Below, in pieces: positions 43,204-51,323 of a DNA stretch of 53,207 nt (positions are counted from its first letter, which is position 1; the number at the start of each line of letters is the position of its first letter). The position numbers and the translations under genes were made by a program. The notes beneath the pieces were generated by a model. It was not told the DNA's origin, did no database searches, and worked only from the letters and a program-made list of their open reading frames with translations. Location of the stretch: contig CANJVX010000019.1 of NCBI GenBank assembly GCA_947478405.1, positions 1-53,207 of the forward strand, given 5' to 3'. Source of the DNA: Beijerinckiaceae bacterium. Its GTDB lineage: Bacteria > Pseudomonadota > Alphaproteobacteria > Rhizobiales > Beijerinckiaceae.

Positions 43204-44264
43204 AGTTTTTCGAGCCAGTCGATCACAACGCCTGCAATCTGATGATTGTTTTTCTCCATCATGAGCATGTGGCCATTGCCGCAAATGCCTTTGTCAGCGA
43301 GACGGAGGAAATCAACCGGCACACCAGCTTGGCGCAGATAAGCAACCGTATTGTGGTCATAAGGGGCATGATAAGAGGCCTCGCCCTGCACAACGAGGAC
43401 AGGCACATCGGTGAGGTTAGCTAGCTGCCGTGCGGGCTCGGCTTGTAACCACCCCGGCATCAGCCCCGGACCATCCGCTTTTTCCTGACGCACAAACGTC
43501 AACGCCTCGCCTGTCTGCAAAGGCGGATCATAAGCGAGTGGCTCGGCGGTCAGGCCATAAGGCTTCGTGAATGCGCCATCCTGCACCCAATCAGGTGCAC
43601 CTTTGGCCACCATGTCATGCACGGGTGGGCCAGAGGGCTCCAGCGCAACAATAGCTTTCACCTTGCCCGGACGTGCATCGGCAATCAGCCAACCGAACGT
43701 GCCTGATTGCGAATGGGTGAGCAGGATTGCCTCACCAAGTCGATCCAGCAAAGCAGACCCAGCATCGCGGTTGAGCGCCTGCTGCTGCGCGAAACGCGCA
43801 AGCGAGGGAAAATTCTGAGCGTAGAATTGATCGAAGATGGGGTCTCCGGCCATACCCTCACCCGGCCATTGCGTGTGCAAATGCGCCTTCGGCCAGAGTT
43901 TCGCGCGCGCGGGCGCTGTGAATTGCTGTTCGACACGCGCTGTAGAATGACGCGATTGCTTGCCAGCCTCGGCCTGATGGGGAGAGCGGGCGCGCGAAGG
44001 CTGATCGCAGAGATAGACCGCAAAGCCCCGACGCAGAAAGTAATCACGAAAGCCGGGGCGCCCGTCCGGTGTGCCCGAATAATTCAATCCGCTCTGCCCA
44101 CCGCCCGAAAACATAACAATGGGCAAAGCCTGTGTCCGCTGATGCGGAATTTGATATTCGACATACATCTGCCCGGACAGAAACCGCCCGTCAGGCGCAT
44201 CAAAATAGCTGCCGCCGCAGAAAAAATATCCCTGTTCGGCAATTTCCAGCGGCGGCAGGCTCAT
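43200..44264 (-). CDS. Alpha/beta hydrolase (esterase-like)
   Basis: The 354-residue protein has an alpha/beta hydrolase fold with the nucleophile elbow T-H-S-Q-S-G-T-F-G (Ser at about residue 188) and an N-terminal oxyanion-region segment F-S-G-G-G-Q-S-G-L-N. A likely acid/histidine pair is in the C-terminal part, with G-N-G-H-M-L-M-M-E near the end. No signal peptide is seen. It starts one base after the stop of the neighbouring hydrolase gene on the same strand, so they form an operon. The substrate is unknown. Confidence 0.82.
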   Translation of the reverse strand: MSLPPLEIAEQGYFFCGGSYFDAPDGRFLSGQMYVEYQIPHQRTQALPIVMFSGGGQSGLNYSGTPDGRPGFRDYFLRRGFAVYLCDQPSRARSPHQAEAGKQSRHSTARVEQQFTAPARAKLWPKAHLHTQWPGEGMAGDPIFDQFYAQNFPSLARFAQQQALNRDAGSALLDRLGEAILLTHSQSGTFGWLIADARPGKVKAIVALEPSGPPVHDMVAKGAPDWVQDGAFTKPYGLTAEPLAYDPPLQTGEALTFVRQEKADGPGLMPGWLQAEPARQLANLTDVPVLVVQGEASYHAPYDHNTVAYLRQAGVPVDFLRLADKGICGNGHMLMMEKNNHQIAGVVIDWLEKL

Positions 44265-44265
44265 C

Positions 44266-45420
44266 TCACTTCACCGGCTTCACAGTGCCATTTTCATCCG
44301 CACGGAAGCGGCCCGTCTTTTGGCCGCGCACCGTTAATGATTGCAGCCATTCGTAAGAGGCTGCATGCAAAACACGCGATTGCTTTTCCCAGACCATAAA
44401 GTGGGTGGCTTGCGAAATGCCGATAAAGGCTTTGTGCTGTGTGCCCAGATCATCAAACAATTCATTGTTTGAGCGCGTCAGATCATCCTGTTCGCCCACC
44501 ATAATGAGCGTCGGGATTTTTACCTTGGCAGCACCCTCTGCATTCCAGCCCCAATAAGTGCGCGTGGGTGCGCGCAATCCGCCCGTGCCCCATGTTGCAC
44601 CTAATGGATCATGCTGGGTATTCATCGCCCAGATCATCTCCGGCATGCCCGGTTCAATTGTTTGTGGGAATTTTGAAGTTCCCAGCCAGCGCTTGTCGAT
44701 GCCAACATCGCGCGTCTGAATGGTCATGGGCGCGCCAGCTTTGGGCAAAGCGGGCTTGGCTGAGGAATTTTTGCGATCATAATTGGAGGAGGCAAAGATC
44801 ACATATTTGTCGATCTTTTCAGGGTGACGCCCGATATAAGTCCCGGTGCGGATGCCTCCACCCGACCAGCCGATCAGCGCAATCTGATCGACACCGCGCA
44901 ATTTGCGAATATAATCCACTACACGATCAATATCGTCACTCTCGCTATCGCTGTTGACGAGATCGAATTTATATTTCGGTTCGCATTTGGCCGGCAGATT
45001 TTTGGGGACCAGCAGATCTTGCTGTTTCGGATCAAGATTGCACGGCTCATCCATCATCGGATGGCCTGAGCGACCGTAGCCGGTCATATCCATCGCAAAG
45101 ACGTCGTAGCCACGCCGGGCGAGATAATCCATCCACGAATAATTCTTGAACGGCACATCGAAGGCCAACGTTGACGGCGAATAGCCGCCATGGACCATGA
45201 GCACGACTTTACCAGACGGTGCCTTGCCATCCGCGCGCTTAAAAATGGCATCCGGCACTTTTTCGCGCACGAACAGATCAATCGGCTTACCGGCAATGGC
45301 TGGAACGGTCGACACATGCGCCACGAGGCGATCAATCGTGTGAACCTTTTCCTGCGCAGTTGCGCCAAAAACCGACAGAGCCGCACAAGCAAGTCCCATT
45401 CCCAGAGCGTGAAAATTCAT
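44266..45420 (-). CDS. Exported alpha/beta hydrolase
   Basis: The 384-residue protein begins with a Sec signal (M-N-F-H-A-L-G-M-G-L-A-C-A-A-L-S, cleavage near A-T-A-Q), so it is probably periplasmic. The fold is alpha/beta hydrolase: V-H-G-G-Y near 85, D-M-T-G-Y-G-R-S-G and the nucleophile elbow G-W-S-G-G-G near 183. The terminal histidine may be in A-T-H-F-M-V-W. GGGGGAGG precedes the ATG at 45420. It is the first of two adjacent hydrolase genes and is divergent from the isochorismatase-like gene. Confidence 0.83.
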   Translation of the reverse strand: MNFHALGMGLACAALSVFGATAQEKVHTIDRLVAHVSTVPAIAGKPIDLFVREKVPDAIFKRADGKAPSGKVVLMVHGGYSPSTLAFDVPFKNYSWMDYLARRGYDVFAMDMTGYGRSGHPMMDEPCNLDPKQQDLLVPKNLPAKCEPKYKFDLVNSDSESDDIDRVVDYIRKLRGVDQIALIGWSGGGIRTGTYIGRHPEKIDKYVIFASSNYDRKNSSAKPALPKAGAPMTIQTRDVGIDKRWLGTSKFPQTIEPGMPEMIWAMNTQHDPLGATWGTGGLRAPTRTYWGWNAEGAAKVKIPTLIMVGEQDDLTRSNNELFDDLGTQHKAFIGISQATHFMVWEKQSRVLHAASYEWLQSLTVRGQKTGRFRADENGTVKPVK

Positions 45421-45555
45421 CTCAACCTCCCCCAATTTACATTTTGTCGCGATTGTCATCTCAGGCACCGTGCTTGTCTATGGGCGGGCGGCTAGAACTT
45501 TCCGCCTGTCCCCCTTAAAAAGGGATCAGCAAAACAAGCCGAGGAGGCAAAGGGC

Positions 45556-46263
45556 ATGGTGAGGGTTCCCAAGGAACGGTTCGAGGATCATTGCTGGAAG
45601 GATATCGTCCCCGCACAAGATCTGAAACTCTACGAGACCTATGTCCGCGAGACTTACATCGGGCTTGATGCCGCCGTGCTGGCCATTGACCTCTACAATA
45701 TCGTCTATCGCGGCGGGCCTCATTCGCCCTACGAATTGGAAGAGAAATTCCCCAATTCCTGCGGCATCTATGCCCATCAGGCGATTGAGCCAACCAAGAA
45801 AGTTCTGGCTGCCGCACGCGCTGCCGGTGTACCGATCATTTTCTGCACGAAAGATATCGCGCCCAACAATCGCCCTGCCGATGCCATTTCCACCAAGCGC
45901 CGCCAATGGGCGCCGGGGCCTGACGACTACGATATTTATCCCGAATTCGAAGTGCACAAGGAAGACATTGTCATCCGCAAACAGCGAGCCAGCATTTTTG
46001 AAGGCACGCCGCTGAAGTCACATCTTGCCTTGATGGGAGTGCGCACTTTGATCGTGCTGGGCGAGGCCACCTCAGGCTGCGTGCGCGCCAGCGTCGTCGA
46101 AGGTTTTTCGGCGGGCTATCACATCAATGTCGTTGAAGAATGCACCTTTGACCGCGCGCCTCTGACCCACAAGGTCAATCTTTTCGACATGCATCACAAA
46201 TATGCCGACGTAATGCATGTGGAAGATGTCCTCGCGCATTTGGGCGCATTGGCCAAAGCATAA
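45556..46263 (+). CDS. Isochorismatase-family cysteine hydrolase
   Basis: The 235-residue protein has the cysteine-hydrolase triad of the family: Asp at about 45 (A-I-D-L-Y-N), Lys at about 142 (R-K-Q-R-A-S) and Cys at about 175 (S-G-C-V-R-A). Such enzymes are amidases, such as N-carbamoylsarcosine amidase, nicotinamidase or biuret and ureidoacrylate hydrolases; true isochorismatase is less likely without siderophore genes nearby. GAGGAGG lies upstream of the ATG. It is divergent from the exported hydrolase and converges on the PhoB-like gene with a three-base gap. Confidence 0.87.
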   Translation: MVRVPKERFEDHCWKDIVPAQDLKLYETYVRETYIGLDAAVLAIDLYNIVYRGGPHSPYELEEKFPNSCGIYAHQAIEPTKKVLAAARAAGVPIIFCTKDIAPNNRPADAISTKRRQWAPGPDDYDIYPEFEVHKEDIVIRKQRASIFEGTPLKSHLALMGVRTLIVLGEATSGCVRASVVEGFSAGYHINVVEECTFDRAPLTHKVNLFDMHHKYADVMHVEDVLAHLGALAKA

Positions 46264-46266
46264 GAT

Positions 46267-46977
46267 TTATTTGCCGTAAGCGTCATCAAACCCATAGCCC
46301 GCTCCGCGCACTGTGCGGATCGGGTCTATCTCGCGGCCCGTTGTCAGTTCTTTGCGCAAACGGCCAACATGCACATCGACCGTGCGCTCATCGATCTCGG
46401 CGCTCATGCCCCAGATCGCATCGAGCAATTGCGCGCGCGTATAGACGCGACCGGGCTTTTCCATGAGATGTTCGAGCAGGCGAAATTCTGTCGGGCCCAG
46501 ATCAATTTCACGGCCAGCCCGGTGGATACGGCGTGTCTCGCGATCAAGCACCAGATCGCCCGCAATCAGCTGATCGGCCACACGTTCGGGCTTAGACCGG
46601 CGCAGCAAAGCGCGGATGCGCGCCACAAGTTCCGGCACGGAGAAGGGTTTGACGATATAATCATCCGCTCCCGTTGAGAGACCGCGCACACGCTCATCTT
46701 CCTGCCCGCGGGCGGTGAGCATTATAACAGGCAAAGTCTTGGTCTGCTCACGCGCGCGCAAGCGACGACAGATCTCAATGCCCGAGACGCCCGGCAGCAT
46801 CCAGTCGAGGATCAAGAGATCGGGCGGGTTTTCAATGAGCATCAGATCTGCGTCATCGCCATGCGCCGCTTGCTCAACGACGAACCCTTCCGCTTCAAGA
46901 TTATAAGTCACAAGTGTCGCCAGTGCTTCCTCGTCTTCGACAAGGAGAATCCGTGGTTTGTTCTCGCTCAGCGCCAT
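46267..46977 (-). CDS. OmpR/PhoB-family response regulator, PhoB-like
   Basis: The 236-residue protein has a receiver domain with the acidic pair E-D-E near 14-16, phosphorylated Asp at about 58 (L-I-L-D-W-M-L-P-G) and K-P-F-S, followed by an OmpR-type winged helix. The DNA-binding part is very close to PhoB: L-G-P-T-E-F-R-L-L-E, P-G-R-V-Y-T-R, I-D-E-R-T-V-D-V-H-V-G-R-L-R-K and P-I-R-T-V-R-G-A-G-Y. PhoB activates phosphate-starvation genes. Here no phoR, phoU or pst gene is adjacent; instead the ATG overlaps the stop of a GlcD-type oxidase gene by one base. It could be the genomic phoB or a paralogue. Confidence 0.88.
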   Translation of the reverse strand: MALSENKPRILLVEDEEALATLVTYNLEAEGFVVEQAAHGDDADLMLIENPPDLLILDWMLPGVSGIEICRRLRAREQTKTLPVIMLTARGQEDERVRGLSTGADDYIVKPFSVPELVARIRALLRRSKPERVADQLIAGDLVLDRETRRIHRAGREIDLGPTEFRLLEHLMEKPGRVYTRAQLLDAIWGMSAEIDERTVDVHVGRLRKELTTGREIDPIRTVRGAGYGFDDAYGK

Positions 46978-48380
46978 CAGCGAAGCACTTTTCCGGGGTT
47001 GAGGATATTGGCCGGGTCGAACGCTGCCTTAATCCGCTTCATCAGCTCCAGCTCACGCGGCTGCTTATAGCGAGGCAATTCGTCGATCTTAAATGAGCCA
47101 ATACCATGTTCGGCACTGATCGAGCCCTGATGCGCATGGGCATTGTCATGCACCAGATTATAGATCGCATCATAATGTTTCATCAGGTCTTCGCCCGTGA
47201 AGCGATCAGAGGAGCCAACATTATAATGCAGATTGCCGTCGCCCAGATGGCCGAAGGTCATGTTAAGAAGACCCGGGAATTTCGCCTGCAGCTCGGCATC
47301 GGTTTTTTCAATGAAAGAAACCATGTTCGACACCGGCACCGAAATATCATGCTTGATGCTTTTTACCGCCTGCGCCTGGGCCAAGGTGATGCTTTCACGC
47401 AGATGCCAGAGGTCTTTCGATTGTGTGAGATTTCCGGCAAGCACCGCATCATCGATCTCGCCGGCTTCAAAGGCTTCACCCAGCATGGCTTCAAACATGG
47501 CGCGCGCATGTTCCTCGCCCTCGGAATCCGAGATTTCAAGCAATGCATACCAAGTTGGCTTTTCGACAAATGGCAACTTTTGTTGCGGAAAACATTGGTG
47601 AACCATGTCGAGACACACGCCCGCCATCAGCTCATAACCGGTGAGCGCCGTATCAAAGGCTTTGCGGGCACGGCGCAAGACGGCCACAGCATTTTCAACC
47701 GATGAAAGCGCCAGCATGGCGGTGCATTTGGCCGCAGGCTGAGGGAAGAGCTTCAGCGTCGCGGCAGTGATAATGCCCAGCGTGCCTTCGCTGCCGATAA
47801 ACAGATCGCGCAGATCATAGCCCGTATTGTCCTTGCGCAAACCGCGCAGCCCATCCCAGATCTCGCCGTCGGCGCAAACCACCTCAAGGCCCAAAGTCAG
47901 ATCGCGCATATTGCCATAGCGCAGCACCTGCGTGCCGCCCGCATTGGTGGCAAGATTGCCACCGATCATGCAGGAGCCTTCTGCCGCCAGCGATAGAGGA
48001 AAAAGAAAGCCCGCATCTCGCGCCGCCGCCTGCAGATTCTGCAAGATCACGCCGGCATCCACCGTGATCGTGGCATTGTCCGCATCAAGGGCGCGCACTT
48101 TGTTGAGGCGGCTCATCAGCAAAATGATGCCTTTGCCGCTCTCATCGGGCGTCGCACCGCCCACGAGGCTCGTATTGCCGCTCTGCGTCACCACGGGCAC
48201 GCCGTGCGTAGCGCAAAGCTTCACGACTGCCGCGACTTCTGCCGTCGAGCCGGGGCGCACGGCGCATTGCGCCTTGCCGGTCGCCATATTGCGCCAGTCG
48301 GTCAGAAAAGGTGCGAGTTCCTCACCGGTCAGGACATTCTTCTGGCCGACGAGTTCGGCAAGGGCGGCAAGCAGGCTCAT
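46977..48380 (-). CDS. GlcD-type FAD-linked oxidase (D-2-hydroxy acid dehydrogenase family)
   Basis: The 467-residue flavoprotein has a PCMH-type FAD domain (V-T-Q-S-G-N-T-S-L-V-G-G-A near 66-78; G-G-N-L-A-T-N-A-G-G-T near 139-149) and the C-terminal FAD-oxidase domain with F-G-H-L-G-D-G-N-L-H-Y-N and E-H-G-I-G. This is the pattern of D-lactate, D-2-hydroxyglutarate and glycolate dehydrogenases. The exact substrate cannot be told. I start at the ATG at 48380, with AAGGA upstream; a longer frame lacks family support. Its stop overlaps the PhoB-like start, suggesting translational coupling. Confidence 0.9.
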   Translation of the reverse strand: MSLLAALAELVGQKNVLTGEELAPFLTDWRNMATGKAQCAVRPGSTAEVAAVVKLCATHGVPVVTQSGNTSLVGGATPDESGKGIILLMSRLNKVRALDADNATITVDAGVILQNLQAAARDAGFLFPLSLAAEGSCMIGGNLATNAGGTQVLRYGNMRDLTLGLEVVCADGEIWDGLRGLRKDNTGYDLRDLFIGSEGTLGIITAATLKLFPQPAAKCTAMLALSSVENAVAVLRRARKAFDTALTGYELMAGVCLDMVHQCFPQQKLPFVEKPTWYALLEISDSEGEEHARAMFEAMLGEAFEAGEIDDAVLAGNLTQSKDLWHLRESITLAQAQAVKSIKHDISVPVSNMVSFIEKTDAELQAKFPGLLNMTFGHLGDGNLHYNVGSSDRFTGEDLMKHYDAIYNLVHDNAHAHQGSISAEHGIGSFKIDELPRYKQPRELELMKRIKAAFDPANILNPGKVLR

Positions 48381-48615
48381 GCGTCTGATCCTTGAGGGCG
48401 CTTGGGGCTTTCGGGCCCCATTTGTCCCGTTTGCTCTAGGCAAAGCGGGCGGTCTTGTCGAGACTTTAGGCGGGGCCGGCCAAAGGGTGCCCTATGGCTA
48501 CGCAAGTCGCTGGGGATGAAGGGCCCGACAGACGCCTGATGGGGGGCAGAACAGGGTAGAGAAGGGGTCACGCTCAAAGGCCCCGAATCTCTCTCAAGGC
48601 CGCCTCGGAAAGATC

Positions 48616-50076
48616 ATGCCAGCAAGCCCTCCCCGCCCTGCCTCTTTGCGCCGATTATGGGCGCTGGCAGCACTGCTTGTGGGCGGGCTCGGGGCGGGTT
48701 GTGCGCCCGATCTCTCGCCGTTGGCAACGGACGCCCCGAGCCTCCCCGAATCTTTTTCTGCCACGCGCTCGAGCGAGACCAGTGAGATTGCGGGCTGGCC
48801 CGACCTGTTCGGCTCGCCAGAATTATCTGCACTCAGCCGCGCCGCCGCACAAGGCAATCTCGACATTGCGGCAGCCACCGCTCGTATCCGCCAAGCAGAT
48901 GGCGTTGCACAGACCGTCGGTGCCGCTTTGTTTCCTGATCTGTCGGGTTCGCAAGGCGCATCGCGCAGCCTGTCACCTGGTACATTGCGCACACAATCCG
49001 CGCCCTTCACGCGCACCGCTACGAATTCTTTCAGTCTCGGCCTGTCAGCATCCTACATTGTCGATCTCTTCGGCCGCGAACGTCTGCTGGCAGAAACCGC
49101 CCGCGCCGATGCGCTGGCCGCGCTTTTTGACCGCGAGACTGTCGCGCTCGCATCAACCGCAAGCGTCGCCAATCTCTATTTCCAATTGCTGGCGGCTCAG
49201 GATCGCCGCCGCTTCGCAATCGACAATACGCGGACTGCCGAACAAGTGCTTGATGCCATTCGAGCGCGCGCCGATGTCGGCACAGCCAATGCTCTTGATT
49301 TGGCACAACAGGAAGGCGTGGTCGCAGCACAACGCGCCTCCATCCCGGCGCTGGATCAAAGCATTGCGCAAAATCGTAACCTGATTGCCGTGCTGACAGG
49401 CGCAACACCTGACAGCATTGCTATATCTGGCGGCAGTTTGCGGACGTTGCGCACGCCCAAGGTACAGCCGGGCTTGCCAGCCACTCTGCTCACACGCCGT
49501 CCCGATGTCGCAGCATTTGAAGTGCGCCTTGGTGCCGAACGCGCCAATGTAGAGGCCGCCCGCCGCGCATTTCTACCCACGATCACGCTCACCGCCTCTG
49601 GAAGCCTGCAAAGCGGAGTCCTGAGAAATCTTCTGAAACCAGATGCGCTGGCCAGCTCTTTGGCCCAAGGCCTGACGCAACCGATCTTCGATGGAGGAGC
49701 TTTATCGGGTAAGCTGCGCCAAGCGGAGGGCCGCGAAATCGAAATGTTACAAGATTATCGTAAGGCCATCCTGACTAGCCTGTCGGACGTCGAAAATTCA
49801 CTGATAGCCGTTGAGCAGAGCACGAGACATGAAAACCTGCAGGCTAAAGTGGTAGAAACGGCACGGCGCGCGCAAAGCATCACGGCTGAGCGCCTGCGCG
49901 AGGGAACGATTGACGTGGTGACACTTCTCAACACACAGCTCACGCTGTTCCAGGCTCAAGATCAGTTGACGCAAATACGGTTGCAGCGCTTTCAGGCCTA
50001 TGTGGGCCTCTTCCAGGCTTTGGGCGGCGGCTGGTCACGCCCGGCCATGGCTAACGCAATGGCGGAGACACCATGA
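48616..50076 (+). CDS. RND efflux outer-membrane lipoprotein, NodT/OprM family
   Basis: The 486-residue protein has a lipoprotein signal with the lipobox ending L-G-A-G-C (Cys at about 29) and two outer-membrane efflux protein repeats that form a TolC-like channel. L-L-T-R-R-P-D-V-A-A-F-E in the middle is the standard linker motif. It opens a three-gene RND efflux operon, overlapping the adaptor gene by ATGA. The 235-bp gap before it is the divergent promoter region shared with the FAD oxidase; I see no clear operator there and no local regulator gene. Confidence 0.93.
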   Translation: MPASPPRPASLRRLWALAALLVGGLGAGCAPDLSPLATDAPSLPESFSATRSSETSEIAGWPDLFGSPELSALSRAAAQGNLDIAAATARIRQADGVAQTVGAALFPDLSGSQGASRSLSPGTLRTQSAPFTRTATNSFSLGLSASYIVDLFGRERLLAETARADALAALFDRETVALASTASVANLYFQLLAAQDRRRFAIDNTRTAEQVLDAIRARADVGTANALDLAQQEGVVAAQRASIPALDQSIAQNRNLIAVLTGATPDSIAISGGSLRTLRTPKVQPGLPATLLTRRPDVAAFEVRLGAERANVEAARRAFLPTITLTASGSLQSGVLRNLLKPDALASSLAQGLTQPIFDGGALSGKLRQAEGREIEMLQDYRKAILTSLSDVENSLIAVEQSTRHENLQAKVVETARRAQSITAERLREGTIDVVTLLNTQLTLFQAQDQLTQIRLQRFQAYVGLFQALGGGWSRPAMANAMAETP

Positions 50077-51323
50077 CACGGGAAGGTGTTTTCAATCTGA
50101 TAAAGCAACACGGGCGGCGCATTGCAGGCGGTGCTGTGGCGGTTCTGTTTGTCGTATTTCTCGCTTATGAATTTGGTATTTTTGGCCGCGATGCAACTGG
50201 CCCGCGCGTTTTTGTCGGCCGTCGTGCCGCACAAAACATCGAAGAGATACCTGTTCTCACCGCGCGCGTGACACGCGACAATGTTCCCGTGACCCTCGAT
50301 GCTGTGGGAACAGTCCAAGCCCTCAATAATGTTGTCGTGCGCGCACAAGTGGAGGGCCGCCTCAATGAAATCCTCTTCCGTGACGGACAGGATGTAAAAA
50401 AAGGCGACGTACTGGCGCGCATCGATTCCCGCGCTTTGCAAGCCCAATATGATCAGACCATCGCCCGCAAGGCGCAGGATGCCGCCCAGCTTGCCAATGC
50501 ACGGATTGATCTGGAACGCTATGAGCGCCTCGCACAATCCAATTTCGGCTCTCGCCAGCAAGCCGATACGCAGCGCGCCAGCGTGGCACAGCTCGAAGCC
50601 TTGCAGCAAATCGATCAGGCATTGATTGATAATGCCAAAGTCATGCTCGATTATGCGACCATTGTCGCGCCCATTGACGGGCGCACGGGCCTGCGAAATG
50701 TCGACGCGGGCAATGTTGTGCGGGCGTCTGACCCAAGTGGTTTGGTCACCATCACACAGATGAACCCGATGGGGGTGCTCTTCTCACTACCCCAACAACA
50801 TTTGCGCGCTGTCAATGCCGCCAAAGCACGCCGACCGCTTGTTGCCAATGCACTAGAGAGCGACAATCGCAGCCTGATCGAAAAAGGCGAAGTTGAAGTG
50901 ATCGACAATCTCGTCGATGCAGCGACCGGCACAGTGCGTATCAGAGCTGTCTTCCCCAATGATGCGCAAAAGCTCTGGCCGGGACAATTTGTAAATATAC
51001 GACTGGAACTCGATGTCGATCGCGATGTGTTGACTGTGCCCGCAGCAGCCGTCCAGCGCGGACCGAACGGACCCTATGTCTTTGTTATTGGCGAGGACTC
51101 GAAGGTCATTCTCAAGACCATCAACGTCGTTCGGCAAAATGAACGCTTGGCAATCATCGCATCTGGAGTTGATGAAAACTCCCGCGTCGTCACCTCGGGC
51201 TTCATGTTGCTGAATGACGGCTCGCTGGTGAAACCCGCGGATGCGTCCAATGAGGCTGCACCAGAAACGCCGCCAAATCGTGATCGGCGCCGCACTGGAG
51301 GCGGTGGCCAGGCACCAAGATGA
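50073..51323 (+). CDS. RND efflux periplasmic adaptor (membrane fusion protein)
   Basis: The 416-residue adaptor has one N-terminal membrane anchor (about 17-38), a lipoyl-type domain split by an alpha-helical hairpin, and beta-barrel and membrane-proximal domains. V-R-A-Q-V-E-G-R-L-N-E-I and T-I-V-A-P-I-D-G-R-T-G are typical of MdtA-type proteins. The C-terminal tail is rich in P, R and G and probably unstructured. It joins the inner-membrane permease to the outer-membrane lipoprotein encoded on either side. Confidence 0.93.
   Translation: MTREGVFNLIKQHGRRIAGGAVAVLFVVFLAYEFGIFGRDATGPRVFVGRRAAQNIEEIPVLTARVTRDNVPVTLDAVGTVQALNNVVVRAQVEGRLNEILFRDGQDVKKGDVLARIDSRALQAQYDQTIARKAQDAAQLANARIDLERYERLAQSNFGSRQQADTQRASVAQLEALQQIDQALIDNAKVMLDYATIVAPIDGRTGLRNVDAGNVVRASDPSGLVTITQMNPMGVLFSLPQQHLRAVNAAKARRPLVANALESDNRSLIEKGEVEVIDNLVDAATGTVRIRAVFPNDAQKLWPGQFVNIRLELDVDRDVLTVPAAAVQRGPNGPYVFVIGEDSKVILKTINVVRQNERLAIIASGVDENSRVVTSGFMLLNDGSLVKPADASNEAAPETPPNRDRRRTGGGGQAPR

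Noticed and set aside
45512-45524. CCCTT...AAGGG dyad before the isochorismatase-like gene as a terminator or operator
   Set aside because: The arms are only five bases with no T-run, and a dyad of this size is expected by chance in a gap of this length.
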